From NCBI GenBank assembly GCA_000231825.2, contig JH720365.1:124001-188000 (forward strand): DNA of 64,000 nucleotides. Direction: 5' to 3'. The notes beneath the pieces were generated by a model. The model made no database searches. It was not told where the DNA came from and was given only the letters and a program-made list of their open reading frames with translations. Positions within the stretch are counted from its first letter, which is position 1. Each line of letters opens with the position of its first letter. The position numbers were made by a program, and so were the translations under genes. Source of the stretch: Tetrahymena elliotti 4EA (Eukaryota; Ciliophora; Oligohymenophorea; Hymenostomatida; Tetrahymenidae). Positions 50,541 to 61,819 of this stretch are shown here, piece after piece.

Positions 50541-51431
50541 AAAATATTTGAACCCTTAAATAAATCTTTTAATATTCTTATAAATTGATCAAAGCTTACA
50601 AAAAACTTAAATTAAACTGAAATATTTTTTTTAAAAGAAAGTCTTTTTCTAATTATTTTTATGATGATTTTAATATAATATATTGAATCAATTACACTAT
50701 ACCAAAATAGAAAAACATAAATTATAAATTTTCATTTATTTCTTTCGATTTTTAAAATGATTCACAATATCACTACATTATAATCTTATATTTTATTACT
50801 CTCTAAATGATTAAGGCCTAAGTAAAGTCTTAGGTTTTGTAATTTTAACTTATTTAAGTTTTGATTACACTTGCAAAAAAGAAACTAATATACATGATAA
50901 TTTCTGAGTTTTAATATTTTCTGTTAGAGATGTAGTCTTAATTCGATACTCTTATCTTTATCTAAACAAATCCTTTTCCTTTTTTTATTAGTTCATAGAT
51001 ACCATAATTTTTATTATGCTTTTTAAATTATCAATTTTATTGAAAGGAATGGTTATTAATTATTAATAAATATTTATTTAATTAATATTCTTTAGTTTAT
51101 TACTTATTTAATTATCAACAAACTTTAAAGTTATTAAATAAATTATTTGTAACAGAAATTTGTCTTATTTAAATTATTTTAATTACTTTTCTATAGCACG
51201 TTTGATTTTATTAGATGCTTATCCCATTTGGTTATTATTGTTATGTAAAGAAATAATTAAGTTAGAATTAAAAAGATCAATTCAAATAATTAATTTTATT
51301 ATTTTTATTCTATTTTTTATAATTATTTGATATGTTATCATTATTAGATTTTAAAATTATTATTTAGCTTTCAAATATTATCTTATTTGTCTTCTTTTTT
51401 GTAGCTTGTGACTATCTAAAATAAAAAATAA
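50541..51431. other. Intergenic between divergent genes
   Basis: AT-rich, no supported gene. It should carry promoters for the amidotransferase-like gene (-) and the DUF218 gene (+); I cannot name specific sites. Confidence 0.55.
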
Positions 51432-52600
51432 ATGAGTATTTATATATATATATATGTATAGTACCCTAAGGTACTGCCTTTTCAAGGCTATACACTGAAA
51501 TTTTGGATATTAAGGTAAATTTTTTATAAAAATTTGAGCTCATCCTTTGATTAGATTCTTACAATTAGACTCTATTTATTTTATTATATGTATTTAGCTA
51601 TTCTAAGTATTATTATATCTCTAGAATTTAGCAGAATTTTGAGTATTGATTCTGACTTTAGTTAGAGTTGTTAGATATTTTTTTAATTATTAAGATTTTT
51701 ATGTAATATTAAAATATTTCTTATATTGAATTCTGTTGGCAATTAAATTAAATTTTAAATAAAAGTCATACCTGATAAAAACTAAACCCATCCTGATTTA
51801 AACTAAGCTTTAATCTTAAATACCTATCTTTTCCGAATATTGAATTTTGTTATTAAATTAAAAAAATTTTCAATAAGATAATTTGAGTTTAAAATTTTAG
51901 GTGGATGTAAGATAATTAGATAGAAGATGATAATGCTATGAAAATCTACTTATGTTTAGGATATGCGCTACATAAGGATAATACAGAAAATATTTAACTT
52001 TAGGATGAATTAAAGTAAAGATTGGATTATCTAGTAGAGCATTATACTTAATCTTAAACTAATAATAACTCTCAAAATAAAACAGTAATTATAGTAAGTG
52101 GTAGAGGAAAAGTAGACTTAGAATCTAAATTCATGTAAAATTATCTACTTGAAAAGCATAATATCAATAAAGAAATAATCTGGACTGAGTAGTATTCAAT
52201 GAATACTGTAGAAAATTTTCTATTTTCTTTTTATGAAATATGGAAAAGATTAGAAAAGCAAGCTCCCTTATAACAAGCACAAAAGAAAAAAAAAATTGAG
52301 TTATTTGTAGTAACATCTGATTTCCATGTAAAAAGAGTTTAATACATAGTAGAAGCCTCAGCAAAAGTCTTGCTACCTGCTTTTAAATATTGTGAATTTA
52401 TGCCATTATAACTTTTAGGTTCAAAGAGTTCAAGTGGAAGAACAGAAGAACCCCCTATATTATGGGAGAAAGCCTCAGAAAAAATAAATAGAATTTTAAA
52501 TTTTTAATTTGATATAAATGTCTTTACTTAAGAGAGAGAGCTCATAGAAGAATAAGAAAAAAATAATTTTATTCAGTTTATCAATTTAGTAAAAAACTGA
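51432..52600 (+). CDS. DUF218/YdcF-like protein
   Basis: Main exon 51901-52600 with TGA 52598-52600. It shows the DUF218 order: YLCLGYALHKDN, then TVIIVSGRGK, E-x-K-F-M-x-x-Y, IIWTEQYSMNTVENF and ELFVVTSDFHVKR. The family binds nucleotides or cofactors in bacteria (YdcF, SanA) and its eukaryotic role is not settled. A first exon 51432-51514 (starting MSIYIYIYV) ends with GTAAAT and joins in phase 2 to 51901 to give 260 residues. This exon starts inside a TA repeat, so I trust it less; ATG 51905 would give 231 residues. The protein is cytosolic by appearance (no signal peptide in the short form). Confidence 0.78.
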
Positions 52601-52805
52601 TTTTTAAAACTTGATGATAAAAAATGTTATTCATTTACTCATTATTGTTATTGTCTTTTTTTTGGCTGTCAATTAAAAAGATTTACAAAAAAAAAGATGA
52701 ACGGTGATTATGATAATAATGTAGATATTTTTGTTGGTGTTATTTATATTGTTATACTTCAAATTCTCAAAAAGAATTTTAACGAATTTAATTGTTAACT
52801 TTTTG

Positions 52806-52860
52806 CATACATACATACATGCATTCATTCATTCATTATTTTTGATAGATAGATAGATAT
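52806..52860. repeat. Compound tetranucleotide repeat (CATA, CATT, GATA)
   Basis: Three adjoining short runs, CATA then CATT then GATA, in the 366-bp gap before the EF-hand gene. The rest of that gap (52601-52966) shows no other feature. Confidence 0.85.
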
Positions 52861-52966
52861 TTGGAAGAATAATTAATAATTATTAAAAATTCAAACTAAT
52901 TCAAAAAAGTGAATAATTTAATTATTTTACCAAAATAGCAAAGCAACACAAGAAGAGACAAACAAA

Positions 52967-53455
52967 ATGGATTAAAAATTTAACCCAAAAGACTATATCA
53001 CTGAAAATCTAGATGAAGAATAGATCATAAAAATTAAAGAAATTTTTGATGTCTTCGATTCAGATCATTCTGGTAAAATTTCACCTAAGGAAATGCAAGA
53101 TGCCATTAAAAAGCTTAACATGGAAGCAGAAGCATAAACTATTATGGATATTATAGCTGATGCAGATGATAATGATGATTGCGAAATAAATTTTGAAGAA
53201 TTCTTGAAAATCTTTGGTTTTACATCAGACGTTCAAGAAGAGAAGACTCTTGACGATCTCTTCAATGTATTCGATGAAGACTAAGATGGATATGTTACTT
53301 ACGAAGATTTCTTTAGAATTTGTAAAAAAATTAATGAAAGATACAGCGAAAATGAACTAAAGGAAATGATTGAGTATGCTAGTAAAGAAGAAAAAGGAAA
53401 GGTTAGTAGAGAAGAATTTGAGAAAATAGTAAAAACCAAATATGCAGCTGTTTGA
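52967..53455 (+). CDS. EF-hand calcium-binding protein (centrin/calmodulin-like)
   Basis: Single exon of 162 residues, ATG 52967 to TGA 53453-53455. Four EF-hand loops lie at residues 31-42 (DSDHSGKISPKE, canonical), 67-78 (DDNDDCEINFEE, Cys instead of Gly at position 6), 103-114 (DEDQDGYVTYED, Asp at the last ligand) and 139-150 (SKEEKGKVSREE, with Ser and Lys at key ligand positions and probably unable to bind Ca2+). The size and even spacing fit the centrin/calmodulin class. The short acidic N-terminus and degenerate fourth site set it apart from true calmodulin, and centrins usually have a longer basic N-terminus, so the subfamily is open. It would act as a Ca2+ sensor; IQ-motif proteins are encoded nearby at 54.4 and 27.9 kb, though pairing is speculation. 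Confidence 0.93.
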
Positions 53456-54394
53456 GTAAAATAATTGCAATAATTAATATAAAAAATGCAAAATCAATAA
53501 TTAAAAAATAAAAACTCGCGAATAAAATGGCCACTAATAGTAATATGAACACTATCAATATAAAAAAAAACAAGAAAATAAATTAATCTGTATAAAATAA
53601 ATTATTCCTCAATTTAAAAAATTATTTTTTTCTACAATGTAACTGCTTTATAAAGTACTTGTATATAAAATAAGTAAAAAATATAAAAATTGTTTTGTTT
53701 CTTAGTTAGTTAATCATTTAACTAATCAATTATTTCAGTGATTTATATTAATATTAAGAATACCTAAGCATTCGTCTGATAAATAAATTTGTAATAAATA
53801 ACTTATTTCTCAATTTTAAAAATTATTTTATTTTACTTTAATCATACATTAGAAAAGCAGCTAAATTTTTTAGTTAGTTAATTGTAAAATTATTCAGATC
53901 ATTTATTTTACTTGATGAATATCATGTTTTTGTGAGTATTGCTCGAAATACATATATTACCCTACAGTGTAAAAGCAAAACAACAAATATTTAAGAAAAT
54001 TGTTTCTTAACTTTAAAAATTATTTTATTTTAAATTAAACGACTCAAAAAAAATATTAAGATAAAATAAATAAAATAACTTATCTAATTAGCAAAAGTTA
54101 ATTATTATGTTATTTCTATGACATATTCATAACTTGGCTGAAATAAAAGTAAATAAACTCCACCATAACTATAACATAAAATATGAAAAAAATAAATCCA
54201 TAACAAATAATTTAATAATTCAAAAAAATATTTTACTTTTACATGTAGCTGCTTTGTGCAAGGTTTATATGGAGTGAATTAAATTTAGAAAAATAACTTC
54301 GCTATTAAGTGAGCTAATCATTTAATTAACAAATTATTAAGATGATTGATATTATAGAGTTTTTATATACATATTAAATTCATCATTTCTTATT
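53456..54394. other. Intergenic between convergent genes, filled by a diverged tandem repeat
   Basis: No gene supported. Most of it is the array of about 200-bp units listed separately. Confidence 0.6.
53600..54370. repeat. Diverged tandem array, about four units of about 200 bp
   Basis: A motif of the form CTCAATTT(A)nATTATTTTATTTTAC followed by TAGCTGCTTT, later TTAGTTAATCATTTAA and then GAT-rich sequence, recurs from about 53608, 53809, 54007 and 54217. The spacing is 198-210 bp. Copies 1 and 4 share the most (e.g. AACTGCTTTATAAAG against AGCTGCTTTGTGCAAGG). Copy 3 is the most degraded. No frame is conserved across the units. Confidence 0.6.
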
Positions 54395-56804
54395 TCACAT
54401 TGAAGTGTAGTTTTCTTTTTATATAGTAGGGTTTTTAAAAGGGAAAAAGTTGTTTAATTTTAATTTTCCTATTGCTTTTAAGGGTTTTTTCTCTCTTACA
54501 AGCATTTAATTGTTGTTATGTTGAGTTAATACAAATTCTGTATCTTCTTAAATGTTAATTGGGTCATTTTTAAAAACAATTAAATCTTTTAAATCAAATT
54601 TTTTTATTGTTTCAATAGATGCATAGCCTAGTGGTGTCAAACCTTCGCGGTTAACAATGTTTAAGTCTGGCTTCAAACACAAAATATCATGTAAAACCTA
54701 TTATTTTTGTTTTAATTTAATCAGATTAAATTATCTTTTTTTTAATTTAAAAATATTTACCTCATGGTTATTTGTTTTAAAGGCATAGTGAACTGGAGTG
54801 TTACCATGAGCACATACTGCATTAATATTAGCACCTTTACTTAAAAGCCACCTAATAAATGTGAGATTTTGGTGTTAAACAGCATATACCAAAGCAGTAT
54901 TCTACTGTTTATCTTTGCAATTCACATCATTCTAATTAAAAAGATACCCTGAATTTCTTATTTGTAAAAAGTGGTTTGCTTGTGCAGCTTAAAGCAGCTT
55001 TTGTTGTTTCAAAAGAAGGGTAGTGGTTGATGATATGATCTTTTAACTTAGAAAACTAACTTAAGAAGCATTATTATTTTTCTTATTTGTAGTTGTTCCG
55101 ATATCAGTATTACTGCATCTCGTAACTGATAAGCGTATTCCTTCTTCCGAGAATTTATTTTCTTATTTCATGCTTTATTGCTTTTGATATTCTAGATTCT
55201 ATTTAGACGATTTAATTTGAGGTGATTCATTGCTATTTGGATCTGTCTCATCTAAATTGCTAATAGTTTAATTTTTATCATTTGTGAAAAATCTCATATG
55301 ACTATGTTAATGTCTGCTGCTGTTATTTTCATCTTCCACTGTCTTTGAATGGATATTATATCTATCAGTGGATATAGTGTCGACATAAGTGCTATGCAAA
55401 TTATAGAAATCTCTAATATTTTCATTTTACTGACTGTTACTTTTTGGTGTTTATATAACATGATTAATTATTCTTTGCTATTTAAGAGGGGATATATTTT
55501 TCCTATTATTCTTTGTCTTATCTTTATAATTTCCAGCTTCATCATCACTGCTATAGACTTACTCCGAAAATACTTAACTTTCATCAGCTTTAAAATTTTC
55601 GATTGGCAATTTCTAAGGGATAATTTCTCTACCTAATTTCTATGAAGTTATTTTGAGGAATTTCCTTCCCGTCTAGTAACTTCTTAATTTTTCTTTATAT
55701 ATTGAAAGCTTTATAGAGTACTCTTGTTCTTTCATATTTTAAATTATTTTTCTCATTCTGAACTACCTAAAAAGTCTTTGAACTCTAACAATACCAGCAA
55801 ATTATTACTTTGTTAACTAAATCTTTTACATCTATTTTTAGCATTTAATAAAATTTATTAAAAATATACATCAGCTTTTCCAAATATTCTAAATTAAAAA
55901 TATACATAATCTTTTCCGCTTGGCTATTAATCTTCAAGCTCTGATTTTTGGGGACCACCAGAATAAAACTTTTAAAAATGATCTTTTATTCTGACCTCCT
56001 ATTTTGATCTAGTTGATAATTTAAATCTGTCACTCATAAAATTCATCAACTCCTCTCTTTTTGGATCAACTTGCTCTTGATTAATAAAAAAAAGAAATAA
56101 ATTATTAAACATTAAAAGCTAAAAAAATTTTTTTTACCATCAGAAGGAGGGAAGTAAGATATTTTCGAAGGTGGATGAAGTTCATGCTATTTGCCACAAA
56201 TCTTTTTAACATTTTCAGCCTTTGCTAATCTTTTCACAAAATCTTTTTAATTAGCCAATTAACTTTGCAATTTTATTTTTTTAATGCCCTCCTCTGTTTA
56301 GAAGGCAACTGCTTCTTTACGTTTACGGAATCTGATTAAAATGTCTTTCATACTATCAAAAAACATTCTACAAAAGAAATTCTTTTGCAGAACATCAAAT
56401 GTGTATTAAATCCTATTAGAAAGTAGCCTACTTCCGATTGTTTTAAACATTTTTACATACCTTCTTTAAATTTTTAGTTCTTTTTCTCTTTAATCTTTCA
56501 TAAATTGTTTTTATCTATTTTCTTCTCTTTTCTTAAGAAGCTCAGCCTAGCGCTCTTTCAAGAATTTGAGCCTTTATTCTCTAATTAAATTTTACATATT
56601 TTTATAATTTGTGATAATATTTTCGGCCAAACTAAGTTCTAAATGAGATACATCGTCCTTGCTTATATGATTGACGATTTTTTGAACATAACTCTTGTCT
56701 ATGCACTTGTTGAGTAAAGAGCTTGTATCTGCAATAAACTTTAATTCTTTCTCAGTAAGCCATAAGCCATTCTAATAATTTGTAATTAATTATTCTCTCT
56801 CCAT
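54395..56804 (-). CDS. IQ-motif and ankyrin-repeat protein
   Basis: Exons 56804-56461, 56367-56138, 56075-55906, 55831-54761 and 54697-54395; 705 residues, TGA 54397-54395. Junction phases 2, 1, 0 and 0 agree. The N-terminal 200 residues are helical and Lys/Glu-rich (coiled-coil-like). Exon 4 opens with an IQ motif (VQRLFRQFRMRK, about residues 263-276), expected to bind calmodulin or a related EF-hand protein. A Ser/Asn/Gln-rich linker leads to two to three ankyrin repeats near residues 545-640, with signatures DKQQNTALVYAVQHQN, LLSKGANINAVCAHGNTPVH and LNIVNREGLTPLGYA. It would be a cytosolic scaffold linking Ca2+ signals to a partner; the partner is unknown. The EF-hand gene lies convergently 940 bp away. 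Confidence 0.88.
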
Positions 56805-57026
56805 TTTTTTTTTATTGGACAAATTATATCTTTTTTTAAATGATATAAATAAATATTACTTGCGAAGAAGAAAATATTTTCAAAATCCAGTAATAAAATA
56901 AAACAATTTCCAATTAAAAGTTAATAAAGTGCTTCTTATTTCATAAATGAGATTTTTAAATTAAAAAATTATCTCAAAAGACTTAAAAATAAATATTTAT
57001 CTTAATAGCAAAGTAATATGAAGATT

Positions 57027-59109
57027 TCAAAATAATTTTGATTTAAGAGGTAATTAATAAGGTTTATTGGTTTACTCTTATACTAGAGGGAGATATCCTT
57101 GCTGATTCCAATTAGAAACACTGATATCCTCACTGTATATTATCTTAGCCAACTTTTTATTATTTAAAAATTCTTTTTCCAACTCTTCCGACCACTCTGG
57201 GAGTTCATCATTCTCTGCATCTTCATTTGCGTTGTCATTTTATGCTTACTATTATTATTATTATTTTTCTTTTTTTTACTTTTAGGAATTTTATTTGTTT
57301 TGTTCCATATAATCTACATGAGAAATTTCCTAGTATTAATCTAATTATTCTTTTGTCATTCCTTCTTTCAGATATTTATTATCTAACTCATCCATCCTCA
57401 GTAAAAGTACTTTAGTTGATACATAAGGAACGTTATTCAAGTTAATTTCTAATTTTTAAATTGCTGATTTATTTTAAATCTACTACTGATCTTTGATAGC
57501 TTTCAATTTCTTTAGCTCTTCTTAATTCTCAAACTTTTAAAAAAATATATTTTTGGTTTATTCATAAGTGAATTAATAATTTACATCAGTAAGCTTTTCA
57601 ATTATAGACATTCTCAGCTTTTTCTTCAGTTAGTCATGATTAGTCTCTTTAATTTTGAAAAAAATACTTTGAAATCAATAAGAGATATCAATTTCAATAA
57701 AATACCTATTTTAAGCCAATCAAACATATCCTTTTAGTTTTCATTTTTTCTTTCTTCTTCTTTCACTGTGAGGATTTCATCTACTTTTAGTTTTTCTTAT
57801 CTAAAATTTTATTTTTCATCCCACTCTTTGATCATAAGGCTTATTCTTGCAGTCATGGTATCTGCGATGTATTATCTTTTTTCATTAGCACTATAAAAAG
57901 CAAATTATGTTTAATTCATATTTTGAATTTATCTATTTACCTGTTTAGAGAGTTAAGCATTGTTGTTGAGATGCCAAATTACTTCAAAAGATTTTCACTG
58001 ATCGGAATATTTGAATCTGTGTTTATTTTCATTCCATAAAGATCATCAATTTTTTTGATGACAAGAGCTTGCAAAACCATTGCTATGAAATTCTAAAAAT
58101 AAAAGTAATTAATATAAGTTGGTTCTACACAGACATCACTAAATATTTAAAATGTAATTATTGCATCTTGATTATTTTTATTTAATTTTAGGTCGCTATC
58201 AGCTATATAATATAATTTATATTCTCTTTTTTGATTAAAAAATATTGAATAAGCATTATTTACATTTCCAAACAGCTGCACAACTGGATTGATATAGTCA
58301 TCATCATGTTGGTGTTTTTTATTTTTGATGGCATTTTTAAGCTTTTATTAAATGAGAAGCCATTCAGGACTTTAACTTACTTTCTCATCAATATCGCTTT
58401 CTTTATCAATCTACTTGCTTTATTCTGCATATTCATTAAAGATAAAAGTACTTTTTTTCTTACTAAATCTTATATTGCCTTAGTTTTTTCTCATTTAATG
58501 GAGTCTCTTTTCAGGTGAACTATTATCATCTTTCTAAAATTTGTCTTTAATTCTATTTTAGGCACTTGTTTTGATAGGAGAAAGCTTTTAAGCACTAGTC
58601 AAACTCGCTGATGTCTTCAGATGAGATAATTGTGTTTAAGATTTTAGATCTTACTTATTCGTCTATTTCTAGTTTTCAGTTAACTATTGAAAGTTATTTG
58701 AGCTTACCTATGGACTGGCTAATATTTATGAGGTAAAAGCAGAATTAGCAATACTTCTTTAGTGGCTTGGAGTACTGATTTTTACTTTTTGAATTATTTA
58801 GCTGGAGCGAGTGCTTTGAGGTTTGCTCAACTATAAAATTGTAGACGATCTTTTGATTGAACTTTTTTAAGTTTTATTTCTGCTGTAAACCTTCAATTAT
58901 TATTCATCCAATTAAGGGGGAGCAACTTTCAATTCAAAGTTGACTAGTTGCTATGATTGATAATTGCATAACGAATTAAATTTTTCATCTATGTCGTTAA
59001 GAGTTGAATTCTCAAAATATGGATCCTTAATTTATTTTTTCAGTAAATTTTATTTTATTTGGGCTTTAAAGGGCTCCATCCTTTTAAGCTTATCCATAAG
59101 ATAACTCAT
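57027..59109 (-). CDS. Unrecognised coiled-coil/disordered protein
   Basis: Exons 59109-57941, 57890-57706, 57646-57585 and 57533-57027; 640 residues, phases 2, 1 and 0 agree, TGA 57029-57027. Residues 1-300 are Ser/Gln/Lys-rich and probably disordered. About residues 300-385 look like a folded, conserved-type core (VVQLFGNVNNAYSIFF, REYKLYYIADSDLK, FIAMVLQALVIKKIDDLYG). This is followed by charged helices and a poly-Gln run of six (coded TAA/TAG) near 57240. The C-terminus ends with a Trp-containing segment (LPEWSEELEKEFL). There are no membrane segments or zinc ligands. I do not recognise the family. It is followed 222 bp downstream by the IQ-ankyrin gene on the same strand. Confidence 0.8.
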
Positions 59110-61819
59110 TATTTATCAAGGATTAAATATATGATTTTATCTTCTATTGATGGCAAGGTTTGTTTGATATATACAAAGAATAAATGTTTCAAATAACTTT
59201 ATGATGCTTTAGCGATGTCTGAAAGTATACAATATTTGAACTTATTATGATATTTACAATTTTAAAGTAATTAATTTTTGTAAAGCAATTATTACTAATG
59301 TTATATTAATATTCAATAGCTAGAAACTATCTATCTATATCCTATCAAGTACTTGATATTTTGATTGATTAAGAGACTTTAAACCTTGAATCAATATAAT
59401 CTTAATATAAATTATATGAATCAATCATTTACTTTAGGTATAAAAAATCAAAATATAATTTTGTAGATTAAATCAAGTCAAGTAAAGATGAAACAATATT
59501 TTCATCAAAACAATTTAGGGTACCTAATAAAATTCAATTTCAATGAATTAAAAAGAATCATTCATTCTCAAATTCATTTTTAAATTTAAGAAAAATAATT
59601 TACAAAAATTGTTTGTCTTTGAAAAATCTTTTGCATTATGGATAGAGAAGAAAACAAATAAATTTTTAAATTGTTATCAAGATGTTCCTAAGTTTAGATA
59701 TGGTTTATTTATGTAGATCTTATTATTATTGTCTTCATTTGGTAATAGAGCTAATAGTTTATTTTAATGAATATTTCAAGTATTTGTGTGTTCTTTTTGT
59801 GGAATAGAATACTATTAGGTAGTACTAAAAATAGGAAAGAAATTATTGTTTGCGGGATTAATTAAATTTTGGTGATTACTTATTTGAGTAATTTTTTGAA
59901 ATAGAAAGCGAACACAATAAGGACTGAAATAATTTAAATTTGGAAAAAGTAAATACTATTTTATTTAAAATATTTAATATAATTTTAACTTATAAGAAAG
60001 ATTTAATTTTACTCAGAGACTTGATTAAAATAAGTGGACCAATTGATTTTGCAGAGAATAAATTTTTTTGAGTGAGAAGTAAATAAATGTTAACATATGT
60101 TAGTTAAATAATCTTAATTTTGTGAAGAAGATTTACTAATAAGAAAGAGTGAAAGATAAAATATGATTGTGAATATTTTAATGTAATTGAATTCTTAATA
60201 TATAATATAATAACAAAAATTAGGTATTCTAAGTGATTTAGAAATATAAAGATTTAGTAATAAATTAAAAACAAGAAACAAAGAAATAAAAAAAAAGTGT
60301 AAAAGAAACAAAATCATATAATATATCAAATCAAAGTATATTATATAGATAAATTCAGTTAGCAAGGAAACCAAACTTTCCAAGCAAGACCTAGCTATCT
60401 AAACATTTATTCAAAATACAGAACTAGGTGGCTTATAGAAACAAATTATTGCACGCATTAGGGGTTGATGACCTCAAATGAATAAAATTCAGGTATCCTT
60501 CAACGGATCCACTTCTTTCCTTTGGAAAATACAGAATTCAATATCAAGGAATTCTTATTGTAAGCTGATATACAAAAAAAAGTTAAGGAAAAAGATTAAG
60601 AAACTCTATAAATGTAAATTATTAGACTTATATATATAAATGCTTTTCCACAATAAATTTGTTTACTTACTTTTGATTCATCAATAATGCTTAATGCTTG
60701 CACTCATGTTTGTTAAATTGTTAAAAAACACCCTTGCCCAAATTTAGTAAGAGTTTTCTTAGAACTCTGAAAATGGTTATACAAATAAGTGTATGTATGA
60801 AGAAATTCATAAATAAATTCATTAAGACAGGTTTAGTTATTGATTTTTGCATGATTAAAAAATTAGTAAGTAAATCAATTAGTAATTAGAGAAATTATAC
60901 TTTTTCTAATAAATTAAGCAAATATACTACAAGCTGGCTATCTAGTTCTATCTGTATTTTAAAGCTTACAACTATAACTACCTAACTTTCATTTGTTAAA
61001 AAAGATTTTAGCAAATATACATATCTTAATATTTATTAATCAAACTCCGTTTTCATTTTGTAGACCTAACCATTTATTTATTACTTCTTTAAAAGCTCCT
61101 TTTACACTAACTTTTTTTATAATTCTTTTATACTAAAGGAGTTAATATTTTCATGAGTTAACCAGAGAAGGAGCTAATGAAAAGCTACTTCTACATATTT
61201 TTTATCAAAAACTTACTCATTTTTTAGCAAAAGCATTATTTTAGCATGCTTTATTTTAAGATTTTAGATGATCTTTATTGTGCATAATACAAAATTTGAC
61301 ATTGTAATAATTAATCATTATCTTTTATTAAATCTAAAGATTGTTAAATCCAGATGTGCTAAGGTAAATAGTAGAAATATTGTCAATCAAGCCTTCAGAG
61401 TCGGAAGAGAGCATGGATATATTTAAGTAAATAAATATAAATTTGAATTTCGATGATGAAAAGAATTTTGTGAGGAGAATGAAATTTCAAGTTATGAAAG
61501 GAAAAAGAATAAATATAAGTACAAATAAATAGATAGCTGAGTGAATTATTAAAATTTATCAAATTAATTAATTTAATGTGTTGAGAAATAAAGGAGAGAG
61601 ACTTCGTATTATACTTTATCTAGCAAATGTTTACACTGATAATTTAATAATATTTCATTTGGTAGCTAAAATATTGTACTCATTTTATCTAGTGAATTTT
61701 TAATTACATCCTTTGCTAATAAACAAACACTCCCTTCCCTTTTCATCAATATTTTGTAAGTATCTAATTAATAATTTTTTAAACTTAGATAACTGTAGGT
61801 AATTTGCTCATTGTTTACT
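59110..61819. other. Long intergenic region between divergent genes
   Basis: 2.7 kb, AT-rich, no gene supported on either strand. The 60195-60383 minus frame is low-complexity hydrophobic. I see no tRNA cloverleaf, snRNA or repeat array. It must include the promoters of the flanking divergent genes. Confidence 0.55.

Noticed and set aside
60470..60530. TTCAA flanked by short complementary bases, tRNA-like
   Set aside because: No cloverleaf; loop size wrong and no D or anticodon arm.
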